Of a stretch of DNA of 8,905 bases, positions 1 to 5,515 are shown piece by piece. The notes beneath the pieces are model-generated. The model was given only the letters and a program-made list of their open reading frames with translations, was not told the DNA's origin and did not search any database. Within the stretch, counting starts at the first letter, position 1. Every line of letters begins with the position of its first letter. Origin of the DNA: an uncultured Rubrivivax sp. (GTDB taxonomy: Bacteria; Pseudomonadota; Gammaproteobacteria; Burkholderiales; Burkholderiaceae_C); contig CALJUI010000337.1 of assembly GCA_937975735.1 (NCBI GenBank), positions 1-8,905 on the forward strand. The letters run 5' to 3'. A program made the translations under genes and the position numbers.

Positions 1-200
1 AGATCGAGGACGCGCTTCAGGTCGGCGCGCACCTGTTGCGCGTCGAAGCCGCCCCTCGCCAGGGCCGCCGGCGTGGGTTTGTGGGTCGCTGGGTGCGCCG
101 GGTCCGGGAGCTCCTGGGTCCTGCAGCCGGCCAGCAGCAGTGTTGCCCCTAGACTCCTGAGCTTTCTTGCAAGGACCGCGAACGGCCGGACCCGAACCAT
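1..200 (-). CDS. Lipoprotein of unknown function, N-terminal part (gene runs off the left edge)
   Basis: Reading the minus strand from ATG at 200-198 gives 66 codons without a stop to the window edge. The product begins with a bacterial lipoprotein signal: a basic n-region (Arg3, Arg5, Arg12, Lys13, Arg15), a short hydrophobic core ending LLLAGC, and a lipobox whose Cys26 is encoded at 125-123. By the known pathway Lgt would lipidate Cys26 and LspA would cleave before it. Arg27 after the Cys does not match the Asp inner-membrane retention signal, so the outer membrane is the likelier site. The mature start is Pro/Ala-rich and followed by GGFDAQQVRADLKRVLDL, the start of a folded domain I cannot identify. 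No Shine-Dalgarno precedes the ATG; a weak CACAAT lies 7 nt upstream. The start codon overlaps that of the plus-strand small gene. An in-frame ATG at 251-249 is possible but would lengthen the signal peptide oddly. I am fairly sure of the lipoprotein nature and do not know the function. Confidence 0.7.
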   Translation of the reverse strand, partial: MVRVRPFAVLARKLRSLGATLLLAGCRTQELPDPAHPATHKPTPAALARGGFDAQQVRADLKRVLD

Positions 201-315
201 GTGGCTGATTGTGCTGGAGGCGTTGGCGGCGCTGGCGTTGCTGCTGGGCATCGTGTGGTGGACGATGTTCTCCGGCCGCCGGCGCGGCGAGCGCGCCGAC
301 GACGAAGAGCACTGA
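199..315 (+). CDS. Small single-pass membrane protein (38 aa), unknown function
   Basis: A 38-codon ORF from ATG 199 to TGA 313-315. The product has one membrane-spanning segment (about residues 3-25, beginning LIVLEALAALALLLGIVWW), then TMFSGRRRGER and an acidic tail ADDEEH. The positive cluster just after the helix predicts an N-out/C-in topology by the positive-inside rule. The WWTMFSGRR pattern resembles small hypothetical proteins I recall from betaproteobacteria; this is recollection, not a search. The start is uncertain: GTG at 211 would give a 34-residue form beginning MLEALAAL, and neither start has a clear Shine-Dalgarno. The frame is also open upstream to 73, but that part is not hydrophobic-helix-like and overlaps the lipoprotein gene. 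The gene ends 7 bp before the end of the convergent antiporter gene, with no terminator between them. Confidence 0.55.
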   Translation: MWLIVLEALAALALLLGIVWWTMFSGRRRGERADDEEH

Positions 316-322
316 GCCGAGG

Positions 323-1558
323 TCAGTACGGCGGCGCCGCGCCGGCGTCCAGCCGGCGCTTGATCTCGGTGTCGCCGGCGTCCATCTCGGCGCGCCGGCC
401 GCTGTCGACCTGGAAGCCGATGGCCATGATCACGCAGCTGACCAGCACCACCAGGATCAGCGCGCCGGGCGGGAACACCTCGGGCACCGTGCCCGCCGGC
501 AGGCTGTAGAACAGCAGCACCGTGATCAGGCCGCGCGGCGCCGCCCACAGCAGCGGCCGCAGCTGGCGACCCGACAGCAGCGCGACGACCGGCAGCCGCA
601 GCAGGAAGATCGCGGCGACCAGCGCCAGCGCGACGATCCAGGTCTGCCGGTCGGCGAAGGCGGCGAGCGGCGTGGTGTAGCCCAGCACCAGGAAGAAGAA
701 GGTGCGCACGAGGAAGGTCGCCTCGGCGGTCAGGTGCTTGAGCTTGACGAGCTCGGCCGGGTAGTGGTTGGTGTGCAGCCGGTCGAGGAACTTGAAGCGC
801 CGGATCAGGTGCGGGTTGTTCAGCATCAGGCCGAGGATCAGCACGATCAGCAGCGGCGACAGGTGCATCGCCTTGGCACCGCCGTAGACCAGGATCAGCG
901 CGAAGATCAGCGGCAGGAACTTGACGTGGCCCTCGAGGTGGCCGACCAGCCAGTACATCCCCAGCCCGATCAGCACGCCCATCAGCAGCACGGCGGCACC
1001 GCCGCCGAGCAGGTTGCTCGTGAAGCCGCCGCCCGCGGCCGTGACGATGACCGCGTTGAACAGCATCACGCCGAGGATGTCGGACCAGGAGCTCTCGTAG
1101 ATCACGAACTCGCGGTCCTCGTCGCCGAGCACTTCGGAGCTCGGGATCGCGACCGCGCTGCTGATCACGCCGAACGGGATCGCCATCAATGCCGCGGTCG
1201 TCCACGACAGGCCCCAGGCATAGACGAAGCCGGCGGCGACCGCCGCCGAGCTCAGCAGCACGCCGGCGGTGGCGGCGTTGAAGGTGCGCATCAGGAAGCG
1301 CCGGCGGCCGGGCTTGAGGTCGAGGTCCAGACCGCCCTCGAGCACGATCAGGATCAGGCCGATCGTGCCCAGCAGCGGCAGCAGCCCCGGCGGCAACGCG
1401 ACGGTCGCGTCGTAGCGGTCGGTCACCTCGCGCAGCGCCAGGCCGGTGGCCAGCAGGAACACCACCGACGGGAAACGCAGCTGGTGGCCCAGGTGCGAGA
1501 ACCAGTACGACACCAGCACGCACACGGCGATCGTGATCATCCAGAACTCAGTGCCCAC
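323..1558 (-). CDS. Cation:proton antiporter (monovalent cation/H+ exchanger, CPA superfamily, NhaP-like)
   Basis: A 411-residue integral inner-membrane protein with roughly 11-12 hydrophobic segments and short loops, the architecture of Na+(K+)/H+ exchangers of the CPA superfamily (Pfam Na_H_Exchanger). Visible family signatures are LEGGLDLD at 73-80, SSAVAIPSSEVLGDEDREF at 133-151, ESSWSDILGVMLF at 155-167 (equivalent to the ExxLND ion-binding stretch of CPA1 proteins, with Asp160 as the likely cation/proton carboxylate) and APRGLITVLLF at 340-350. The Asn or Asp normally before the essential Asp is Ser159 here, so ion preference cannot be inferred. The C-terminus is a short hydrophilic tail (386-411) with no TrkA-N or other regulatory domain. 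The start is GTG at 1558-1556, chosen because GGAGG lies 6 nt upstream. It follows apaG by 54 bp on the same strand and is probably cotranscribed with it. The family is secure; the transported ion is not. Confidence 0.88.
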   Translation of the reverse strand: MGTEFWMITIAVCVLVSYWFSHLGHQLRFPSVVFLLATGLALREVTDRYDATVALPPGLLPLLGTIGLILIVLEGGLDLDLKPGRRRFLMRTFNAATAGVLLSSAAVAAGFVYAWGLSWTTAALMAIPFGVISSAVAIPSSEVLGDEDREFVIYESSWSDILGVMLFNAVIVTAAGGGFTSNLLGGGAAVLLMGVLIGLGMYWLVGHLEGHVKFLPLIFALILVYGGAKAMHLSPLLIVLILGLMLNNPHLIRRFKFLDRLHTNHYPAELVKLKHLTAEATFLVRTFFFLVLGYTTPLAAFADRQTWIVALALVAAIFLLRLPVVALLSGRQLRPLLWAAPRGLITVLLFYSLPAGTVPEVFPPGALILVVLVSCVIMAIGFQVDSGRRAEMDAGDTEIKRRLDAGAAPPY

Positions 1559-1564
1559 GGGTGG

Positions 1565-1569
1565 CCTCC
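1565..1569 (-). promoter_or_regulatory. Shine-Dalgarno that fixes the antiporter GTG start
   Basis: GGAGG on the minus strand, 6 nt before the GTG at 1558-1556. It decides in favour of this non-AUG start over the internal ATG at codon 7. Confidence 0.8.
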
Positions 1570-1590
1570 ACGGGAAGTCGAAGGGGTCGG

Positions 1591-1610
1591 CGCGATCGCC
1601 GCGGATCGCG
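1591..1610 (-). repeat. Hairpin between apaG and the antiporter gene
   Basis: A perfect 7-bp inverted repeat (CGCGATC / GATCGCG) around a 6-nt loop GCCGCG, lying 3 bp beyond the apaG stop and about 20 bp before the antiporter Shine-Dalgarno. There is no T-run after it on the minus strand, so it does not look like an intrinsic terminator. It could cap the apaG message or partly separate expression of the two genes. Short GC-rich repeats of this size also occur by chance in such DNA. Confidence 0.4.
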
Positions 1611-1612
1611 GC

Positions 1613-1987
1613 TCAGTGCAGCGCCTGCGGCCGGGCCAGCATGAACTCCGGCACGCGGGCCTCGAAGGGGTGGGCGTCCTCGGTCATGCAGAAGAAGGTG
1701 CCGACCATCGAGCCCTGGGCGGTGGCCAGGCGTGTCCAGCTGGTGTACTCGAACTGCTCGCCGGGCTTGAGCAGCGGCTGGCGGCCGACCACGGCCAGAC
1801 CGCGGACCTCCTCGGTGCGTCCGTTGGCATCGGTGATCAGCCAGCGGCGCGCGATCAGCTGCGCGGTGACGCCGCCGGTGTTCTCGATCGTCACCGTGTA
1901 GGCGAACGCGAACGGCCCGTCGGGCAGCTCCGACCGGTCGGGCAGGAACTGCACCTGGACTGCACAGCGGAATTCGGCTCTGGCCAT
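1613..1987 (-). CDS. apaG: ApaG domain protein (Co2+/Mg2+ efflux-associated protein)
   Basis: A 124-residue protein that matches ApaG along its full length (the E. coli protein is about 125 aa). ApaG folds as a small fibronectin-III-like beta sandwich. Recognisable stretches are PFAFAYTVTIENTG (25-38), ARRWLITDANGRTEEVRGLAVVG with the RRWLITD core (46-68), PLLKPGEQFEYTSW (71-84), GSMVGTFFCMTEDAHPFEA (92-110) and the C-terminal VPEFMLA. Its biochemical role is unsettled; Salmonella CorD (ApaG) was linked to Co2+ resistance and Mg2+ efflux, and the domain also occurs in eukaryotic F-box proteins. The start ATG 1987-1985 gives the family N-terminus MARAEFRCAV; an ATG 10 nt upstream is in another frame. 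No Shine-Dalgarno is present, and a TACAAT hexamer ends 8 nt before the ATG, implying a 0-3 nt leader. It diverges from rpe and is followed by the antiporter gene. Confidence 0.95.
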   Translation of the reverse strand: MARAEFRCAVQVQFLPDRSELPDGPFAFAYTVTIENTGGVTAQLIARRWLITDANGRTEEVRGLAVVGRQPLLKPGEQFEYTSWTRLATAQGSMVGTFFCMTEDAHPFEARVPEFMLARPQALH

Positions 1988-1995
1988 CGCCAGAC

Positions 1996-2017
1996 ATTGT
2001 AGGCAGCTGCCTACAAT
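1996..2017. promoter_or_regulatory. Perfect 22-bp palindrome forming a symmetric divergent promoter of apaG and rpe
   Basis: ATTGTAGGCAG is followed directly by its exact reverse complement CTGCCTACAAT. Read on either strand, the palindrome ends in TACAAT, a 5/6 match to the sigma70 -10 consensus: 2012-2017 for rpe on plus, 2001-1996 for apaG on minus. On plus, 6 nt separate the hexamer from the rpe ATG, so a start 7 nt downstream would fall on the A of the ATG. On minus, 8 nt separate it from the apaG ATG. Neither strand has a recognisable TTGACA at normal spacing, and neither gene has a Shine-Dalgarno. The symmetry could be an operator, a bidirectional promoter, or both. Confidence 0.65.
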
Positions 2018-2023
2018 CCGCCG

Positions 2024-2704
2024 ATGCCCATGCACCGCATCGCCCCGTCCATCCTGTCGGCCGACTTCGCCCGCCTGGGCGCAGAGGTGCACGAGGTCAT
2101 CGCCGCCGGCGCCGACTGGATCCACTTCGACGTGATGGACAACCATTACGTCCCCAACCTGACCATCGGCCCGATGGTCGCCGCCGCGTTGAAGCCCCAC
2201 TGCAAACGGGCCGACGGTGCCGCGGTGCCGCTGGACGTGCACCTGATGGTGCAGCCAGTGGATGCGCTCGCGACCGCCTTCGCCAGGGCCGGCGCCGACC
2301 TGATCAGCTTCCACCCGGACGCCAGCACGCACGTCGACCGCACGCTGCAACTGATCAAGGCCGAAGGCTGCCAGGCGGGCCTGGTGTTCAACCCGGCTGC
2401 GCCGATCGACGCGCTCGACTGGGTCATCGACAAGGTCGACCTGGTGCTGATCATGAGCGTCAACCCCGGCTTCGGCGGCCAGGGCTTCATCGATTCGGCG
2501 CTGCGCAAGGTCGAGCGCGTGCGCAAGCTGATCGACGCCAGCGGACGCGACATCCGGCTCGAGGTCGACGGCGGCATCAAGGTCGACAACATCCGGCGCG
2601 TGGCCGACGCCGGTGCCGACACCTTCGTCGCCGGCAGCGCGATCTTCGGCCAGCGCGACTACAAGGCGGTCATCGACGCGATGCGCGCCGAACTCTCCGA
2701 CTGA
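2024..2704 (+). CDS. rpe: Ribulose-phosphate 3-epimerase
   Basis: This 226-residue cytosolic TIM-barrel enzyme interconverts D-ribulose 5-phosphate and D-xylulose 5-phosphate (EC 5.1.3.1) in the pentose phosphate pathway and, in autotrophs, the Calvin cycle. Length matches the family. Signatures in order: IAPSILSADF (6-15, substrate Ser9), HFDVMDNHYVPN (34-45, metal ligands His34 and Asp36, the latter also catalytic), DVHLMV (71-76, metal ligand His73), MSVNPGFGGQGF (144-155, phosphate loop), EVDGGI (180-185, catalytic and metal-binding Asp182) and VAGSAIF (202-208). All expected catalytic and metal residues are present. The stretch KRADGAAVPL before DVHLMV is slightly longer than in enterobacterial Rpe. 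Start ATG 2024 appears leaderless; ATG 2030 is an alternative that removes two residues. It is the first gene of a likely four-gene run, with the next gene 10 bp away. Confidence 0.97.
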   Translation: MPMHRIAPSILSADFARLGAEVHEVIAAGADWIHFDVMDNHYVPNLTIGPMVAAALKPHCKRADGAAVPLDVHLMVQPVDALATAFARAGADLISFHPDASTHVDRTLQLIKAEGCQAGLVFNPAAPIDALDWVIDKVDLVLIMSVNPGFGGQGFIDSALRKVERVRKLIDASGRDIRLEVDGGIKVDNIRRVADAGADTFVAGSAIFGQRDYKAVIDAMRAELSD

Positions 2705-2714
2705 GGCTAGTCCC

Positions 2715-3026
2715 ATGGTTCTGCTCGAATTCTCGATGGCCCCGCGCGGCGGTACCGACGCCAGCCTGAGCGAACACGTGGCGCGCATCATCGACGTCAT
2801 CGACCGTAGCGGCGTGCCCTACCAGCTGACCTCGATGGGCACGATCCTCGAAGGCGAGTGGGACGAGGTGATGGGCGTCGTCACCGACTGCTTCGAGCTG
2901 CTGAAGGCCGAGTTCCCGCGCGTCGGCACGCACATCAAGGTCGACTACCGCGAAGGCCCTGCCGGCCGGCTGCGTGCCAAGAGCGCGAAGGTCGAAGAGC
3001 GGCTCGGGCGCAAGCTCAGCACCTGA
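2715..3026 (+). CDS. MTH1187-family thiamine-binding protein (DUF77/YqgV-like)
   Basis: A 103-residue protein of the MTH1187/YqgV (Thiamine_BP, formerly DUF77) family, small ferredoxin-like folds that form oligomers; related YkoF-type domains bind thiamine. Family features visible are the N-terminal strand VLLEFSMAPRG, SLSEHVARIIDVIDRSGVPYQLTSMGTILEGEWDEVM with the core GTILEGEWDEVM (42-53), and GTHIKVDYREG (71-81) near the C-terminus. Length is typical. ATG 2715 is supported by GAGG overlapping the rpe stop codon, 8 nt upstream, and by the family N-terminus; the frame is open further upstream inside rpe but that part is not protein-like. Its place directly after rpe hints at a link with thiamine-diphosphate-dependent pentose metabolism (transketolase uses the Rpe product), but that is inference. 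The biological role of the family is not established. Confidence 0.88.
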   Translation: MVLLEFSMAPRGGTDASLSEHVARIIDVIDRSGVPYQLTSMGTILEGEWDEVMGVVTDCFELLKAEFPRVGTHIKVDYREGPAGRLRAKSAKVEERLGRKLST

Positions 3027-3040
3027 GGCGTCTCCGCGCG

Positions 3041-4135
3041 ATGCGCATCGCCCTGCTCGGCGCCGGCCACATCGGCCAGACGATCGCGCGGCTGCTCGCC
3101 GACAGCGGCGACTTCCGCGTCACCGTGGTCGACCGCAGCGCCGAGGCGCTGGCGACGATCGGCCGCGACACGGTGACGACGACCCAGGCCGACACCGGCG
3201 ACGGGGCCGTGCTGGGCGCGCTGCTGCAGGGGCAGGACGCGGTGGTCAACGCGCTGCCCTACCACCAGGCGACGACGGTCGCGGCGCAGGCCAAGGCAGC
3301 CGGCTGCCACTACTTCGACCTGACCGAGGACGTCGCGGCGACGCGTGCGATCCAGCAGCTGGCCGACGGCGCGGCGACCGCCTTCATGCCGCAGTGCGGG
3401 CTGGCGCCGGGCTTCATCGGCATCGTCGCGCACCATCTGGCGCTCGGCTTCGAGTCGCTGCACGAGGTGAAGATGCGCGTCGGCGCGCTGCCGGCGTTCC
3501 CGACCAACGCGCTGAAGTACAACCTGACCTGGAGCGTCGACGGGCTGATCAACGAGTACTGCCACCCCTGCGAGGCGATCCGCGACGGCCGCAACATCGA
3601 GGTCCTGCCGCTGGAGGGGCTGGAGCACTTCTCGCTCGACGGCACCGAGTACGAGGCCTTCAACACCTCGGGCGGTCTTGGCACGCTGTGCGAGACGCTG
3701 GCCGGCCGCGTCCGCACGCTCGACTACAAGAGCGTGCGCTACCCCGGCCACCGCGACCTGATGAAGATGCTGCTCGAGGAGCTGCAGTTCAACCGGGACA
3801 CCGAGACCCTGAAGGACGTGATGCGGCGTTCGATCCCGAGCACGATGCAGGACGTGGTGCTGGTCTTCGTCACCGTCAGCGGCCTGAAGCGCGGCGTGCT
3901 GGTGCAGGAGGTCTTCGCGCGCAAGATCTTCGCCGACCGCAGCGAGTCGCAGCCGCTGTCGGCGATCCAGATCACCACGGCGGCCGGCGTCTGCGCCGCG
4001 CTCGACCTGTTCCGCGAGGGCCGGCTGCCGCCGTGCGGCTTCGTGCGGCAGGAGCAGGTGGCCTTGCCGGACTTCCTGGCCAACCGCTTCGGCGCGGCGT
4101 ATCAGCAGTCGCGCCAGGTCGAGAGCATCGGGTGA
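3041..4135 (+). CDS. Saccharopine dehydrogenase family protein, lysine 6-dehydrogenase-like
   Basis: A 364-residue NAD(P)-dependent oxidoreductase with the saccharopine-dehydrogenase layout: an N-terminal Rossmann domain (about 1-125) and a C-terminal catalytic/dimerisation domain. The dinucleotide motif is GAGHIG (7-12), and Asp31 at the end of the second strand (VTVVDRS) favours NAD+ over NADP+. Family stretches include VVNALPY (68-74), CGLAPGF (119-125), KYNLTWSVDGLINEY (159-173) and TSGGLGTLCETLAG (209-222). The last two resemble lysine 6-dehydrogenases, which form 1-piperideine-6-carboxylate from lysine. Carboxynorspermidine synthase and other amino-acid dehydrogenases share this fold, so the substrate remains open. 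Start ATG 3041 places the glycine-rich loop at the expected position; a GAGG 12 nt upstream overlaps the previous stop and is rather distant. The 3' end overlaps gph by 4 nt (GTGA), implying translational coupling. Confidence 0.82.
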   Translation: MRIALLGAGHIGQTIARLLADSGDFRVTVVDRSAEALATIGRDTVTTTQADTGDGAVLGALLQGQDAVVNALPYHQATTVAAQAKAAGCHYFDLTEDVAATRAIQQLADGAATAFMPQCGLAPGFIGIVAHHLALGFESLHEVKMRVGALPAFPTNALKYNLTWSVDGLINEYCHPCEAIRDGRNIEVLPLEGLEHFSLDGTEYEAFNTSGGLGTLCETLAGRVRTLDYKSVRYPGHRDLMKMLLEELQFNRDTETLKDVMRRSIPSTMQDVVLVFVTVSGLKRGVLVQEVFARKIFADRSESQPLSAIQITTAAGVCAALDLFREGRLPPCGFVRQEQVALPDFLANRFGAAYQQSRQVESIG

Positions 4136-4794
4136 GCTTCGAGGGGTTGGACGCCGCCATCGTCGACCTCGACGGCACGATGGTCGATACGGTGGGCGAC
4201 TTCGAGGTCGCGCTCCGCGAGGCGCTGGCCGAGCTCGGGCTGGCGCCGGTGGGCCGCGACTTCATCGCGCGCACCGTCGGCAAGGGCTCGGAGCACCTGC
4301 TGGCGCGCACCCTGGAGCACCTGGGCGCGCCGGCCGCGCTGTTCGATCCGCTGTGGGCGCACTACCAGCGTCACTACCTGCGCATCAACGGCCAGCATGC
4401 GCCGCTGTTTCCGGGCGTTCGCGAAGGGCTCGAGCGGCTGCGTGCCGCCGGCCTGAAGCTGGCCTGCCTGACCAACAAGCCGGGGGCCTTCGCGCGGCCG
4501 CTGCTGCAGGCCAAGGGCATCGCCGACCAGTTCGCGCTGACCTTCGGCGGCGATGATTTCCCGCGCAAGAAGCCGGATCCGCTGCCGCTGCTCGAGACCT
4601 GCCGGCGCCTGGGCGTGATGCCCGGGCGCACGCTGATGATCGGCGACTCGAGCAACGACGCCGCCGCGGCGCGCGCCGCCGGCTGCCCGGTGGCGCTGGC
4701 GCGCTACGGCTACAACCACGGCGAGCCGATCGAGACCGCCGGCGCCGACCTGCTGTTCGACCGGCTCGACCAGCTGCGCTGGCCGCCGGTCTGA
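4132..4794 (+). CDS. gph: Phosphoglycolate phosphatase (HAD superfamily)
   Basis: A 220-residue cytosolic HAD-like hydrolase, most likely phosphoglycolate phosphatase (EC 3.1.3.18), which converts 2-phosphoglycolate from DNA-end repair or the Rubisco oxygenase reaction to glycolate. All four HAD motifs are present: I, VDLDGTMVDT (11-20, nucleophile Asp12 and acid/base Asp14); II, CLTNKP (112-117, Thr114); III, Lys147 in RKKPDP; IV, MIGDSSND (169-176, Mg2+-binding Asp172 and Asp176). An alpha-helical cap of C1 type lies between motifs I and II, with FIARTVGKGSEHLL. Start GTG 4132 overlaps the previous stop as GTGA, a usual coupled junction; TTG 4147 is an alternative with GAGGGG too close. Specificity within this subfamily (Gph, PgmB, MupP and others) is hard to tell from motifs; the rpe/trpE neighbourhood supports Gph. 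It ends 1 bp from the convergent chalcone-isomerase-like gene. Confidence 0.88.
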   Translation: MSFEGLDAAIVDLDGTMVDTVGDFEVALREALAELGLAPVGRDFIARTVGKGSEHLLARTLEHLGAPAALFDPLWAHYQRHYLRINGQHAPLFPGVREGLERLRAAGLKLACLTNKPGAFARPLLQAKGIADQFALTFGGDDFPRKKPDPLPLLETCRRLGVMPGRTLMIGDSSNDAAAARAAGCPVALARYGYNHGEPIETAGADLLFDRLDQLRWPPV

Positions 4795-4795
4795 G

Positions 4796-5401
4796 TCAGT
4801 TCGTCTGTCCGCCGACGGGCGCGGGCGCCTTGCCCAGCAGCGCGTCCTTCAGCTGCGCGTCGGCCGGGCTGTTGCCGAGCCAGATGCGCATCAGTGCGCG
4901 GAAGAACTCGGCCTCCTTGATCGGCTCGCCCTGCGGCTTGCCGTTGACCAGCACCGTGGTGCCGACGCCCGGCACCCAGTCGACCGAGAAGTGCTCGCCG
5001 GCGGCCAGGCGCTTCTTCTGCGCGAAGATCTCCGACATGCGCAGCGTGCCGGCGATCGACTGGGCGAACTCCGCGCGCGTCGAGTTGTCCTGCATGCCGC
5101 GCGTGAACAGCTTGCCGAGTTCGTTGCCGTCGATGTCGCGCAGCATCACGACGTGGATGCGCTTCGGCCCGGGCGCGCTCAGCGCCGCCTCGGGCGTGCC
5201 GGCCTTGGTGGCCAGGTACAGGCCGGCGGTGTAGACCTTGATGACGAACTTGTAGCGGATGCCGGCGCCGTTCAGTTCCAGCGGCGTGTTCGCCACGGTG
5301 AGGCGAGGCTCGTATCGCACCCCGGCAAGGGTGACGGGCGACTGGGCCTGCGCGAGCAGCGTGATGCCGAGCAGCAGCGCGGCGGCAAGGGTGCGGATCA
5401 T
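4796..5401 (-). CDS. Secreted chalcone isomerase-like domain protein
   Basis: A 201-residue protein with a Sec signal peptide (MIRTLAAALLLGITLLAQAQ, likely cleavage near 19/20 after AQA) and one chalcone-isomerase-like domain (Chalcone_3 type). Family hallmarks are LELNGAGIRYKFVIKVYTAGLYL (41-63, core LNGAGIRYKF), PKRIHVVMLRDI (79-90), GEHFSVDWVPGVGT (136-149) and PIKEAEFFRALMRIWLGNSPADAQLKDALLG (160-190, with the WLGNSPAD end typical of the bacterial members). Bacterial homologues are predicted periplasmic; whether they isomerise anything is unknown, and some chalcone-isomerase-fold proteins bind fatty acids instead. ATG 5401-5399 is preferred because AGGGG sits about 6 nt upstream and the signal peptide starts there; the reading frame is open farther upstream but without protein-like features. 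It is monocistronic, convergent with gph and divergent from the trp leader. Confidence 0.9.
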   Translation of the reverse strand: MIRTLAAALLLGITLLAQAQSPVTLAGVRYEPRLTVANTPLELNGAGIRYKFVIKVYTAGLYLATKAGTPEAALSAPGPKRIHVVMLRDIDGNELGKLFTRGMQDNSTRAEFAQSIAGTLRMSEIFAQKKRLAAGEHFSVDWVPGVGTTVLVNGKPQGEPIKEAEFFRALMRIWLGNSPADAQLKDALLGKAPAPVGGQTN

Positions 5402-5471
5402 CGGTTTCCCCTGGGCTGGGCGCGCCTTGTGGGCGCGGAGTTCGAGCCCAGCAGTCTGTGCGATGCGGGCC

Positions 5472-5486
5472 CGGGCGGAAGGCCCG
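5472..5486. repeat. Short inverted repeat upstream of the trp promoter
   Basis: CGGGC / GCCCG with a 5-nt loop GGAAG, in the 102-bp stretch between the chalcone-isomerase-like start (5401) and the trp -10 box (5504). An overlapping alternative pairs CGGGCC at 5466-5471 with GGCCCG at 5481-5486. It occupies about where a -35 element of the trp promoter would lie, so it might be an operator. It may equally be chance in GC-rich DNA. I see no gene in this stretch. Confidence 0.25.
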
Positions 5487-5503
5487 AGAATACGGGCTTG
5501 GGG

Positions 5504-5509
5504 TACACT
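5504..5509 (+). promoter_or_regulatory. Candidate -10 box of the trp operon
   Basis: TACACT matches the sigma70 -10 consensus at 4 of 6 positions, including the important T1, A2 and T6. It is followed by TTTCCG and then ATG at 5516, so the predicted transcript starts on the ATG. The arrangement (hexamer, 6 nt, ATG) is the same as at rpe in this window. No good -35 hexamer lies 16-18 bp upstream. It is the most promoter-like site in the gap before trpE. Confidence 0.5.
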
Positions 5510-5515
5510 TTTCCG

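Noticed and set aside
150..155. TAGACT as a -10 box for the small plus-strand gene
   Set aside because: It matches at 4 of 6 positions, has no -35 at suitable spacing, and lies inside the lipoprotein reading frame; the support is too weak.
1591..1610. Intrinsic terminator after apaG
   Set aside because: The hairpin is real but short, and no T-run follows on the minus strand, so it is listed only as a hairpin.
209..2002. 597-codon plus-strand open frame antisense to the antiporter and apaG genes
   Set aside because: The product is low-complexity and rich in Gln, Arg, His and Asp, and it mirrors the codon bias of the opposite strand. The minus-strand frames encode recognisable families over the same span.
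1988..2800. Upstream extension of the apaG reading frame across rpe
   Set aside because: The frame stays open by composition only. The ApaG family N-terminus begins at 1987, and the extension lies antisense to rpe.
4353..4556. Short plus-strand open frame within gph
   Set aside because: It is out of frame with the HAD motifs and compositionally biased, a shadow of gph.
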